DNA of 52,900 nt. Source: an uncultured Opitutia bacterium (GTDB taxonomy: Bacteria; Verrucomicrobiota; Verrucomicrobiia; Opitutales; Opitutaceae). The stretch covers positions 1 through 52,900 of the forward strand of contig CAIUOU010000090.1 of assembly GCA_903900845.1 (NCBI GenBank), read 5' to 3'. The notes under the pieces are model-generated. The model ran no database searches. It was not told the DNA's origin and saw only the letters and a list, made by a program, of their open reading frames with translations. A program made the translations under genes and the position numbers. This document shows positions 1 through 9,703 of the stretch, one piece after another (within the stretch, counting starts at the first letter, position 1; every line of letters starts with the position of its first letter).

Positions 1-1361
1 AGCTTCGCCGACGTGCCGCCGCCATTGTTGAGCTGGGCCGTGTTGGCCGTACCCTCGCGGCGCGCGACGATCGTTTTCAGGCCGTCGCCGCCGACGGAGC
101 TGCGGCCGTTGTTCACGTTGGCGTTGTCGTTGGCCGCGACGAAGGTGAAGTTGCGGTTCCAGAACTCGCCTTCCGTGTAGGTATAGATCCCCGTAAGCGA
201 CACCACCAGGTTCGGGGTGACCTTCCAGTCGGCGGTCAGCGTCATCGCGTCCTTGAGGATCGTCTTGTTGCCGTCCTTGAAGTCGATCTGCCGGATCACC
301 ATCGGACGCGGATCGGCGGCCGTCGGCGAGCGGTTGTAGCTGTTGTTGACGACGTACTGCTCGGTGTAGGAGTGCGCGTGGCTGGCGGAGAGCAGGATGC
401 CGAAGCGCTGGTTGAGGAACGACTCGGCGTAGTCGATGGAGTAATTGGGCTTCCACTTGTAGGAATCGCCGTCGCGCGGGCCGGCGGTTTTGCGCCAGGT
501 GAACTCCTCGGCGTTGAAGTTGAGGCTGGTGTTGTAGGCGAGCGTGCGGCCCTTGCGGTCGAAGGCGCGCTTGGTGCGCATGTTGATCGTGCCCGCGGGG
601 CTGTCGGCGTCGGAGTCCGGCGCCGTGGTGCGGTTGATCTCGATGGACTCGATGGCGGTAATGGAAAAGCCCTCGAAGGAGGTCGCGCGGGAGTTGGTGC
701 CGCCACCGCGGTTGGCGTCGGCGCTCGCCGAGCGGATGCCGTCGAACGACACGCCCACATACTGGGAATCCATGCCGCCTAGGCGCGGGCCACGGGCCTC
801 GGACTCGACGTAGTCGAGGTCGACGCCGGGAAGGTACTTCAGGAACTCGCCGACGTTGCCGTCGGTCACGTCGCCGAAGATGTCGGAAGCCACCGAGGTC
901 GTGATGCTCATCGAGCGGCGCTGCGCCATGATGGCCTTGGCGTTGCCCTCGCGCTCGGAGGACACCGTGAAGGCCTGCAATTGCACCGTGCCACCGGCCG
1001 CGGTCCCCGGGGTGGCCGCCGTGCTCGTGAGGTTGATCTCCCGCACGGCGGTCTGCCCGGCAGAGATGGTGAATGCCTCCTTCACCGTGTTGTAGCCGGT
1101 GTAGTTGACGGTGATGGAGGCGGCGCCGGCGGCCACGCCGGAGAACGAGAAGGAGCCATCGTTCTCCGAGTAAGTCACCTGGTTGGTACCGTCGAGGCGC
1201 ACCTCGGCGTCACGCACATACTCGCTCTTCGCCGGGTTGAAGATCCGGCCTTGAATGACGCCGGTGCCTTGGGCGCAGGCCACGGCCGCCAGCGCCAGCC
1301 AGGAAGAGAAAAGGGCGAGGGTTCGCAGCCACGTCCGCACAGGGTTTTGGTAGGGTTTCAT
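1..1361 (-). CDS. TonB-dependent receptor, N-terminal part (3' end outside window)
   Basis: The gene starts at the ATG at 1361 and runs off the left edge, leaving 453 codons. After a signal peptide (cleavage likely after a C-A-Q stretch near residue 29) comes a carboxypeptidase-regulatory-like beta domain (about 30-110). A plug domain follows, with the stretches EFLKYLPGVDLDY, GMDSQYVGVSFDGIR and AIESIEINRTTAPDSDADSPAG, then the start of the beta-barrel. This order is typical of large outer-membrane receptors that import oligosaccharides or other bulky ligands with TonB energy. The substrate cannot be read from this part. It lies 135 bases downstream of the DUF1552 gene on the same strand. 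No strong Shine-Dalgarno was seen. The class is secure; the ligand is unknown. Confidence 0.88.
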   Translation of the reverse strand, partial: MKPYQNPVRTWLRTLALFSSWLALAAVACAQGTGVIQGRIFNPAKSEYVRDAEVRLDGTNQVTYSENDGSFSFSGVAAGAASITVNYTGYNTVKEAFTISAGQTAVREINLTSTAATPGTAAGGTVQLQAFTVSSEREGNAKAIMAQRRSMSITTSVASDIFGDVTDGNVGEFLKYLPGVDLDYVESEARGPRLGGMDSQYVGVSFDGIRSASADANRGGGTNSRATSFEGFSITAIESIEINRTTAPDSDADSPAGTINMRTKRAFDRKGRTLAYNTSLNFNAEEFTWRKTAGPRDGDSYKWKPNYSIDYAESFLNQRFGILLSASHAHSYTEQYVVNNSYNRSPTAADPRPMVIRQIDFKDGNKTILKDAMTLTADWKVTPNLVVSLTGIYTYTEGEFWNRNFTFVAANDNANVNNGRSSVGGDGLKTIVARREGTANTAQLNNGGGTSAK

Positions 1362-1496
1362 GGGTAGATTTTGAAGATGTTGGACCCGCCCAGCGCGATG
1401 ACGCCCTGGGCGTTCCGGGATCGTTTCGCCAAGCGTTGGAAAACACGCCCCACCGGCAAGCCGATCTTTGCGTTCCGCGCCCGGAACCGCTGACGC

Positions 1497-2837
<1,341 letters not shown>

Positions 2838-2957
2838 GGCGGGAATGGGGAACGGGTTCTCCGGGACCAACGATCGCGGGGGGCGGGGACTACAGGAAAA
2901 AGGAAAGGCCCACGGCGCCGGCGCGCAACCTCCGATCTCTCCGGCCCCGCGCCCGGA

Positions 2958-5540
2958 TCACTTCCGCCGGAACAACTCGCTCTGCACGACCTCATGCACC
3001 AGCGAGCGCACGCCGTGACCGCGCGCGCGGGTCCGCGCGAGAATCGCCTCCACCGCGGCGCGATCGCCGAAGCGCACCGGCGCCCCCGTGGCGTAAACCA
3101 CCAGTTGCCGCACGAGGTTCCGCGCGATCTGGGCCTCGTCCTCGAGCAGTAGGCGCTTGAAATCCCGCACGTCGGTGAAGGGTTTACCCCCGGGGGTCTC
3201 GCCGGCGCTGTCCACCGGCAGCGCCAGATGGAAGGCGAACTTCTGCCCTCCTCGCCCGATGCCGGGCGCCGCCTGCGCGGGTTCGCCCATCGCCCGGTAG
3301 CGCTCGCGGAACCCGCCCATCACATCGAAGCTCTCCAACGCGAAGCCAGGCGGGTCGATCTTCACATGGCAGGACGCGCAGTTCTCCAACGTGCGGTGCT
3401 TCTCCAGCTGCTGGCGGATCGTCGTCGCGCCGCGGATGTCGGGCTCCACCGCCGGCACGCTGGGAGGAGGGGGCGGCGGGGGCTTGCCGATGAGGCGCTC
3501 CATCACCCACGCGCCGCGCACCACGGGCGAGGTGGTTGTGCCGTTGGCCGTCACCTTGAGGACCGCCGCCTGCGTGAGCAGTCCGCCCCGCATGCTGTCC
3601 GGGGGCAACGGCACGCGGCGCAACGCGACGCCCTTCACCGGCGGCAGGCCGTAGTGCAGCGCCAGCTTCTCGTTCAGCAGCGCGAAGTCGGCCGCCACCA
3701 GCGTGCGCGCCGGCAGGTCCTCCCGTAGCAACTCGCGGAAAAAGAGGCGCGTCTCCTCCAACGCCGACTCCGCCAGAAGGTCGTCCAAATAGTAATCGGG
3801 GTAAAGAATCTCGTCCGGCGCCGTCGCCACGATCCTCCGCAGGTCGAGCCAGTGGTCAAGGAACGCGTCCGTGAAACGGCGCGCGCGGGGATCGTCGAGC
3901 AGGCGCTCCGTCTGCGTCCGCAGCACGGATGGTTCCCGCAACCGGCCCGCTTCAGCCACCGCGCGCAGTTGGGCGTCCGGCGCGGAATTACCCAGGAAAA
4001 GCGCGAGGCGCGTCGCCAGCGCGTGGTCGTCCAGCGGCCCCGGCCGCGCGTCGACCGAAACGAACTCGGGTGAGCACAGCACCGCCGTGTACGCCGCGAT
4101 CATCGCCTCCGCGAAACCCCCGCTCGCGCCGAGCGTGTGCTCGAACACCGGCAGGAAACGCTCCACTTCCCCCGCCGGCACCGGGCGCCGGTAGGCCGCG
4201 CGCAGGAATCCTTCCAGCAGCCGCCGCGCGTCGGCGCGGGGATTGGCGGAGACCACTTCGATCCCTTTGCCGCCGGCAGCCGGGTCCCGCACCGGCAGGT
4301 CGCCGAACAACAGCCGATGGCCCGCCGTCGGCCACGCGTCGAGCAGGGGCCCCTCGACTTCCAGCCAACGGAACACCACCCCGGGCTGGCCGTCCTTCTC
4401 GGCGAGCGGGTTCTGCCATCGCCCCGCGCCCGGCCGGGACCGGAAAAACCGCGCCGCATCGGGCCGGATCGTCTCGCCGTCCAGCAACCACACGTCGAGC
4501 TCGTGCACCGCGGGCTCCGGCGTCACATCGAATTTCCCCAGCCACCGCAGCTGCCGCGGGGGAATCTCGGAGTAGATCGTCAGCGGTTCCTCGCGGCGGC
4601 CCGGGGAAATGTCGTCGAGGTCGGGGATGAACCAGCGGTCGGGCCGGCCCTTCACCGGCTTCGAGGGGCCGACCCAGACCGAAAACGCGTTGAACCGCAG
4701 CCGGTAGCGTCCCGCCTGCGGCGTCTTGAAACCGTTGAACTTGGGCTCGAGCGGCTCGTAGGCGCTGGCCACCAGGCCCACGCCCTCCAGCTCCCGCGTC
4801 GCGGGATCGGCCGCGCCGGCGGTCACGGGCGCCTTGCCCGCCCGCACGTCAGGTTGGGCGGCGCGATCCAGCACCGGGAAAGTCGCGCGCTCCGGCGCGG
4901 TGTTCATCACGGTGAACTTCATCGGCCCCGTGAAGCTTCGCTGCTCGCGGGCGTAGTAACGCGTCACCTTGGTCTCCGGCCGCGCGTTCTGCCGCGCGAT
5001 GACCTGCCGCAGCGCGTACTCGGCCGCCCCGAGGTAGCGCGCCATCTGCACATGCGAGACGTCGAGCGCCTCGCCGACCTTGTTGAAACGAAAGGCCTCG
5101 CCGTCCTCCGGCAGCCATTCCTTCACCTGCAGCCAGGGGGCGTCCAGCAGGTCACGCACGGCGTTCTCGTACTCTAGGCGGTTCAGGCGCCGGCGCGTCG
5201 CCCGCCCCTCGGCTGACAACCGCGCCCGCTCCGCGGCGACCAGCTCCGAGGACAACCCGCCGAGAAAAGCCTCCAGTTCAGCCGCGTCCGGCCGCGGTTT
5301 TTTCGCGGGCGGCATCTCGCCGTCAGCCACGCGGTCGTGCAGCTTCACCCAGAAATCGTGGTTGCCCGGATCCGCCGGTCGGAAGGCCAGCGCGTCGAGA
5401 TCGAGATCTCCTTTTTTCTCCACGGAATCATGGCAGGAGGCGCAGTGCTTCCCGAGGAACGCGCGCACGGGCGACGGGGGCGCGGCGAAGACGCAGGGGA
5501 ACGCGGCGGTCAGGACGAGAAGGGAAACGACGGGGCGCAC
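2958..5540 (-). CDS. DUF1592/DUF1588/DUF1585-family planctomycete-type cytochrome protein
   Basis: An 860-residue exported protein. A signal peptide ending near residue 20 is followed by a heme-type motif CASCH (Cys33, Cys36, His37) as in the planctomycete cytochrome C domain. Next come DUF1587-like sequence ([16 protein letters not shown]), a long DUF1595/DUF1592 region, and a DUF1588/DUF1585 C-terminal half. That half holds a second CASCH (Cys721, Cys724, His725) followed by [12 protein letters not shown], the usual signature. The start is GTG at 5540; the nearest upstream ATG is out of frame. The downstream gene is its usual partner DUF1552. The pair probably acts in the periplasm in a redox or degradation role, but this is inference because the families have no assigned reaction. 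Confidence 0.88.
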   Translation of the reverse strand: MRPVVSLLVLTAAFPCVFAAPPSPVRAFLGKHCASCHDSVEKKGDLDLDALAFRPADPGNHDFWVKLHDRVADGEMPPAKKPRPDAAELEAFLGGLSSELVAAERARLSAEGRATRRRLNRLEYENAVRDLLDAPWLQVKEWLPEDGEAFRFNKVGEALDVSHVQMARYLGAAEYALRQVIARQNARPETKVTRYYAREQRSFTGPMKFTVMNTAPERATFPVLDRAAQPDVRAGKAPVTAGAADPATRELEGVGLVASAYEPLEPKFNGFKTPQAGRYRLRFNAFSVWVGPSKPVKGRPDRWFIPDLDDISPGRREEPLTIYSEIPPRQLRWLGKFDVTPEPAVHELDVWLLDGETIRPDAARFFRSRPGAGRWQNPLAEKDGQPGVVFRWLEVEGPLLDAWPTAGHRLLFGDLPVRDPAAGGKGIEVVSANPRADARRLLEGFLRAAYRRPVPAGEVERFLPVFEHTLGASGGFAEAMIAAYTAVLCSPEFVSVDARPGPLDDHALATRLALFLGNSAPDAQLRAVAEAGRLREPSVLRTQTERLLDDPRARRFTDAFLDHWLDLRRIVATAPDEILYPDYYLDDLLAESALEETRLFFRELLREDLPARTLVAADFALLNEKLALHYGLPPVKGVALRRVPLPPDSMRGGLLTQAAVLKVTANGTTTSPVVRGAWVMERLIGKPPPPPPPSVPAVEPDIRGATTIRQQLEKHRTLENCASCHVKIDPPGFALESFDVMGGFRERYRAMGEPAQAAPGIGRGGQKFAFHLALPVDSAGETPGGKPFTDVRDFKRLLLEDEAQIARNLVRQLVVYATGAPVRFGDRAAVEAILARTRARGHGVRSLVHEVVQSELFRRK

Positions 5541-5663
5541 GGGCGACGGGGAGGGGCGACGCCGGCATGCTCGACGCCCGCCACCGGGTCGTCAACCGAC
5601 GCCTCGGGTCGCGCCGGCCGGGGGACGCTTTACGCGCCAGGCCCCGGCACGTAAGGTTTACCG

Positions 5664-6158
5664 ATGCTCGAGGAAACGGAGTCACCCAAGCGGAAGTTCC
5701 GTTTCAAGCCGACGGCGTTTGAAACCGTGAACGAACGCTCGGAAGGCCGTCCGCCGGACGCGTCGCCGGATCCCGGTCCGGAGCCGGCTCACGCCCAAGC
5801 GGGCTCCATTGACGTGCATGATCTTCTGCGGGAGGCAGCGCGCGGCGTGCCGGTGACCGGTGTGCATCGCGGGAGCGGAAGCGACAACGAGGTGCGGAGC
5901 GTCCTGCGCGAGGAGCAGGCGCGGCAGGAAGAGGCGGGGTTGTTTGAAACCGGGACGCTCGACGACTCCGTGCGCCGGCGGCGTCTGCGGCGGTACGTTA
6001 TCGTCCTGGTCGTGACCGGGGTCGCGGCCGGCACGATCGCCTTGCTCACAGGTCCGCGCGATCCCCTGCCCTTCACACTCGCGGTTGCCGGGTTCGGGGC
6101 CTTCTCGGCCTGGCTGACGTGGCGCACGTTTTTTCTCCGAACCCACTACGACGAGTGA
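5664..6158 (+). CDS. Hypothetical two-helix membrane protein
   Basis: A 164-residue protein I do not recognise. The first 105 residues are hydrophilic and charged, with a proline-rich segment (PDPGPEPAHAQ). Two hydrophobic helices follow: RYVIVLVVTGVAAGTIALLT (about 109-128) and LPFTLAVAGFGAFSAWLTW (about 134-152). The arginine cluster just before helix 1 suggests the long N-terminal part stays in the cytoplasm. The ATG at 5664 follows GTAAGG at a short distance. It stands alone between two minus-strand genes, 123 bases from the divergent DUF1592 gene and convergent with the Gfo/Idh/MocA gene. It is a real gene by codon pattern, with function unknown. Confidence 0.72.
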   Translation: MLEETESPKRKFRFKPTAFETVNERSEGRPPDASPDPGPEPAHAQAGSIDVHDLLREAARGVPVTGVHRGSGSDNEVRSVLREEQARQEEAGLFETGTLDDSVRRRRLRRYVIVLVVTGVAAGTIALLTGPRDPLPFTLAVAGFGAFSAWLTWRTFFLRTHYDE

Positions 6159-6175
6159 GCCGTCGTGCGGACGGC
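6159..6175. other. Small hairpin between convergent genes
   Basis: A 6-bp perfect stem (GCCGTC/GACGGC) with a five-base loop lies directly after the stop of the small membrane-protein gene and just before the stop of the convergent Gfo/Idh/MocA gene. There is no T-run on either side, so it is not a classical intrinsic terminator. A role in ending or stabilising either transcript is only a possibility. Confidence 0.3.
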
Positions 6176-6186
6176 ACAGCGCCGGC

Positions 6187-7584
6187 TCAGGTGAGCTCCC
6201 AACCCGGCCGGTAGGTGCCGCGGATGATGGCGTCCGCCTCGGGGACGCCGGGCACGCGAAGATTGGCGGCGTCCCATGCGATCGGCCGCTTCAGGCGCAG
6301 GGACAGGTTACCGAGGTGGGCGAGCTCCGTGAGATGCGCGCCGTAGGTGAAATGGCTGCCGGCCGGCTCGCCTCCCTTGCACGCGTCGATCCAGTCGCGG
6401 TGGTGCCCTTGGGAGCGCCGGAGCGTCGCGGGCGGCTTCGGCGTGCCACGTAAAGATTCCGGAAACAGCCGAGGGGCACCGCCCGCGCCGTCGCATTGGA
6501 TGACACCTTTTTCCCCGACAAAGATCACGCCGCGGCCCGGCAAGGGGAACGATCCCATCGCCGCCGGCACGGCGGGTTTGAGCCCGCCGTCGTACCACGT
6601 AAGCCGCACGGCCGGCAGCGGGCCCCGCGCGGGGAAGTCGTAGTAAACGATGATGCCGTGGGGCGCGATCTCGGCGTCCATCGGCCCGGCGCCCACCGCG
6701 TGCACGCGTGAAGGCGCCGGCAGATCGAGCGCCCACGTGGCGCAATCGAGGTCATGGCAGCCGAAGTCCCCGAGGCTGGAGCCGCCGAAGGCCCAGAAGT
6801 CGCGCCACGCGACCGGATGGTAGGCGGGATGAAAAGCCCGCGGCTCGCGCGGCCCGAGCCAAAGATCCCAGTTGAGCCCATCCGGTACCGGTGGCGCGCC
6901 CTCCGGACGCGCCGTGAGCGTGGGATTCCACCGGCGGGTGCCGACCCAGACATGGACCTCGCGCACGGCGCCGATCGTCCCCGCGCGGATGTGCTCGACG
7001 GTCTCGCGGATGCCGACGGTCGAGTGCCCCTGGTTGCCCGTCTGCGTGGCGAGACCCGTCTCGCGCGCCACCCGCGCGACCTCGCGGGCCTCCCAGAGGT
7101 TATGGGTCAGCGGCTTCTCGCAGTAGACATGGCGGCCGGATCGCAACGCGCGCAGGGAGATGGCGGCGTGGAGATGGTCGGGTGTCGCGCACAGCACGGC
7201 GTCGAGGGACTTTTCCCGGTCGAGCATGACGCGGAAGTCCTCGTATTCCGCGCAACGGAAGCCCGGCTCTGACTCGCCGTGGCGTTTCTCCACCGCGGCC
7301 CGCGCCGGGGCGCGGCCTCCCGCGCCCTTGTAGTAGAAAGCCTCGAGGCTGAATTCGCGGGCGGGGTCGGCCACGGCGGTGACCCGGACGTCGGCCAAGT
7401 CCAGCAAAGCCCGGAGATTTTGAAGACCCCGTCCGCCGACGCCGACCACGCCCACGTTGACGCGCTCGCTCGGCGGCACGAAACGCGGGCCACCGAGAAC
7501 ATGACGCGGGAGCACGGTGAACGCCGTCGCGGCGGTGGAGGCGGCGCGGAGAAATTTCCGGCGGGTGGATGGGGTGGCTTTCAT
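6187..7584 (-). CDS. Tat-exported Gfo/Idh/MocA family oxidoreductase
   Basis: A 465-residue oxidoreductase. A Tat signal (TRRKFLRAASTAATAF) precedes an N-terminal Rossmann fold with VNVGVVGVGGRGLQN. The conserved CEKPLTHN block follows, then the C-terminal alpha/beta domain typical of the glucose-fructose oxidoreductase / inositol dehydrogenase family. Family members oxidise or reduce sugars and polyols with NAD(P); exported Tat members carry the nucleotide already bound. The ATG at 7584 gives a normal Tat leader; in-frame sequence extends upstream without a better start. It begins 28 bases after the Nudix gene stops, so the two are probably co-transcribed, although a functional link is not obvious. 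The substrate is unknown. Confidence 0.88.
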   Translation of the reverse strand: MKATPSTRRKFLRAASTAATAFTVLPRHVLGGPRFVPPSERVNVGVVGVGGRGLQNLRALLDLADVRVTAVADPAREFSLEAFYYKGAGGRAPARAAVEKRHGESEPGFRCAEYEDFRVMLDREKSLDAVLCATPDHLHAAISLRALRSGRHVYCEKPLTHNLWEAREVARVARETGLATQTGNQGHSTVGIRETVEHIRAGTIGAVREVHVWVGTRRWNPTLTARPEGAPPVPDGLNWDLWLGPREPRAFHPAYHPVAWRDFWAFGGSSLGDFGCHDLDCATWALDLPAPSRVHAVGAGPMDAEIAPHGIIVYYDFPARGPLPAVRLTWYDGGLKPAVPAAMGSFPLPGRGVIFVGEKGVIQCDGAGGAPRLFPESLRGTPKPPATLRRSQGHHRDWIDACKGGEPAGSHFTYGAHLTELAHLGNLSLRLKRPIAWDAANLRVPGVPEADAIIRGTYRPGWELT

Positions 7585-7612
7585 GAGGCGGAAAAACGGG
7601 CGCCGGTTGCGG

Positions 7613-8053
7613 TTAGCGCGGTTCCGCCCGCAACGCGACGACGACGGGAAGATCGGCCGGGGCGAGGTCGTAACCATCGAGCTCGGAGAGTTCGACCCAG
7701 ACCAGGCCGACGTGTTCGTGCGGATGCGGGGCGGGGCTGCCCGGCGCGAGGCGGCAGCGCAGCGGGATCATGTCGATGACGGCGAACCCGTAGTCGTGGG
7801 TGAAGCGCGGCAGCGGCTCGATGCCCTCGATCTCGACGCCCAGTTCCTCGCGCAACTCGCGCGCGACGGCGACGGCGGGCGTTTCCCCGGGCTCCACTTT
7901 ACCGCCGGGAAACTCCCACTTCAGCCCAAGCTTCTTGTGGGCCGGCCGGCGCGCCAGAAGCAGGCGGCCGCGCTCGTCGACGATCACCGCCGCCACCACC
8001 GGCACCGGCGGTTTCCCGGCGGGCCCCGCGGAGATCGGCGAGGAAATCGGCAT
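7613..8053 (-). CDS. MutT-type Nudix hydrolase
   Basis: A 146-residue Nudix hydrolase. The full Nudix box lies at about residues 51-73 (G51, E57, R65-E66, E69-E70, G72), matching GX5EX7REUXEEXGU, and the protein is close to the usual MutT length. MutT enzymes hydrolyse 8-oxo-dGTP to its monophosphate and so clean the nucleotide pool. The preceding LLLARRPAHKKLGLKWEFPGG is the typical MutT/8-oxo-dGTPase context, which favours this over other Nudix activities. I chose ATG 8053 because it starts a normal short N terminus; upstream in-frame sequence looks non-coding. It is divergent from the O-antigen ligase gene across 104 bases and heads a likely two-gene transcript. Confidence 0.85.
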   Translation of the reverse strand: MPISSPISAGPAGKPPVPVVAAVIVDERGRLLLARRPAHKKLGLKWEFPGGKVEPGETPAVAVARELREELGVEIEGIEPLPRFTHDYGFAVIDMIPLRCRLAPGSPAPHPHEHVGLVWVELSELDGYDLAPADLPVVVALRAEPR

Positions 8054-8157
8054 CCGGGAACTCACGCAGAGCACACGCGGCGGCCCAAGCCCGAAAACCA
8101 AACGCCGCGGCCAAAAAACCCTCGCGCCGGCGCGGCGCGCGACAATCCTCCGCCGCG

Positions 8158-9648
8158 ATGACTGACCCTGCCGATCCCATCGTGCCGAGCCCCTTGGACC
8201 GGATGCGGGGTCGGCGCGAAAAACCGCGGATCCACCCGGCGGAAAAGGCGGTTTTGGTACTGCTCGCAACCCATCTTACGATTCTTCCCTGGGCGCTGGG
8301 CGCGATGCACCTACCGGCGCAAATCGCCAGCGCGGTTCTCGCGGTGGTGGCCATGGCCGCGGCGCTGGTGCCGCGGACCTACCGTCCGGACGAATCTGGA
8401 CGGGAACCCTTCCGGCTGGTTCCCGGCAGGCGGCTGCTACGTTTCCCGGTCTTCTGGCTTGGACTGGCACTGCTGGGTTACGTGCTGCTGCAGGCCATGA
8501 ACCCTGTCTGGGCGCACGCCACAGACGGAAAGGTGTTTTGGATGGCACGAATTCAAGGCAGCGACTGGCTGCCGCCCGGTGTGCAGGTGCCGTTTGAGAA
8601 GTGGGGTCCTTGGCGAGTCCTCGTGGTTTTCAGCACGGCCTGGCTAACCGTGTGCGCGGTTTGGGTGGGGTTCACGCGGCGCCGGAGCCTCCAGATCCTC
8701 ATTGGGGTGCTTACGGCAAACGGCCTGCTCGTCGCACTGGTGGGTGTGGCCCAACGGATGACCCGCACTAATCTGATCTATTGGAATCTGGATTTTCCCG
8801 GAGCGATGACCTTCGGCCCTTTTGTGTATAAGAACCACGGGGCGGGCTACCTCCTCCTGCCTTTGGCTGCCGCCTGCGGGCTGGCGGGCTGGTTCTACCT
8901 CCGGGGCTTGCGACGGCTTGAGAAGTCCAATCCCAGCGGGGTGCTGGCGTTCGCCGCGACGTTCCTTGCGGTGGCGATCGTGACGAGCTACGCCCGCGGG
9001 GCGACGCTCGCCATGCTCGGCTACCTGCTGTCGTGCATCGCCGGCTTTGTGGCGCACCAATTGAGCCTGCCGAAGGAGCACCGCAAAACGATCATCCTCG
9101 TAGTGATGCTGCTCGTCTTCGGGTACTTCCTGGACACGGGGTTGCAGGCGTTACGGGCCGGCGAGGCCTGGGAACGGATGAAGAGTGGGGTCACGCGGCA
9201 GGACACTTCTTGGGAGAGCCGCGAATGGGCGAGTGCGGCCACCTGGGAAATGATCAAGGAGCAGCCGCTGACCGGAGCAGGAGCCGGAAGTTTCCAGTAC
9301 GTCTTTCCCGTCTACCAGCATCGTGACCCTCGGCTGGTGAAGTCGTCGGACGGCCGCCCCATGTTCTGGCAGCAGGCCCACAACGACCTGCTCCAGTTCC
9401 CCGCGGAACTGGGAGCGATCGGCAGCCTCCTGATCCTCGCCATGCTCGCCTGGTGGCTCGTGGAGCTGGTGAGAAGCTACTTCTGGCTCAACGCCTTCAG
9501 CCTCTGCCTCACCGTCGGCCTGCTCGCCCTGCTGGTTTACTCGTGGTTCGACTTCCCGTTCCAGTGTCCCGCCATCCTGCTCACCTGGTGCGCGATGTGG
9601 CCGGTGGTCACACTCTGGACACAATTCGAGGAGCAGCGCGGCGGCTGA
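8158..9648 (+). CDS. O-antigen ligase / polymerase family membrane protein
   Basis: A 496-residue polytopic membrane protein with roughly eleven or twelve hydrophobic helices. It carries the Wzy_C/O-antigen ligase signature: a cytoplasmic-side SYARGATLA stretch, a large loop with TGAGAGSFQYVFPVYQ and AHNDLLQFPAELG, then two or three closing helices. Members transfer or polymerise undecaprenyl-linked glycans at the periplasmic face (WaaL, Wzy or other glycan ligases). Which of these this is cannot be told by eye. No other polysaccharide genes lie next to it, which fits an orphan ligase. The start is ATG 8158, divergent from the Nudix gene. The next gene begins 55 bases downstream on the same strand. 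Confidence 0.85.
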   Translation: MTDPADPIVPSPLDRMRGRREKPRIHPAEKAVLVLLATHLTILPWALGAMHLPAQIASAVLAVVAMAAALVPRTYRPDESGREPFRLVPGRRLLRFPVFWLGLALLGYVLLQAMNPVWAHATDGKVFWMARIQGSDWLPPGVQVPFEKWGPWRVLVVFSTAWLTVCAVWVGFTRRRSLQILIGVLTANGLLVALVGVAQRMTRTNLIYWNLDFPGAMTFGPFVYKNHGAGYLLLPLAAACGLAGWFYLRGLRRLEKSNPSGVLAFAATFLAVAIVTSYARGATLAMLGYLLSCIAGFVAHQLSLPKEHRKTIILVVMLLVFGYFLDTGLQALRAGEAWERMKSGVTRQDTSWESREWASAATWEMIKEQPLTGAGAGSFQYVFPVYQHRDPRLVKSSDGRPMFWQQAHNDLLQFPAELGAIGSLLILAMLAWWLVELVRSYFWLNAFSLCLTVGLLALLVYSWFDFPFQCPAILLTWCAMWPVVTLWTQFEEQRGG

Positions 9649-9703
9649 GGCGGGCGCCGTTTTGCCGGAACATCGGCGGACGGCGCGTGACGAAGGGATT
9701 CGG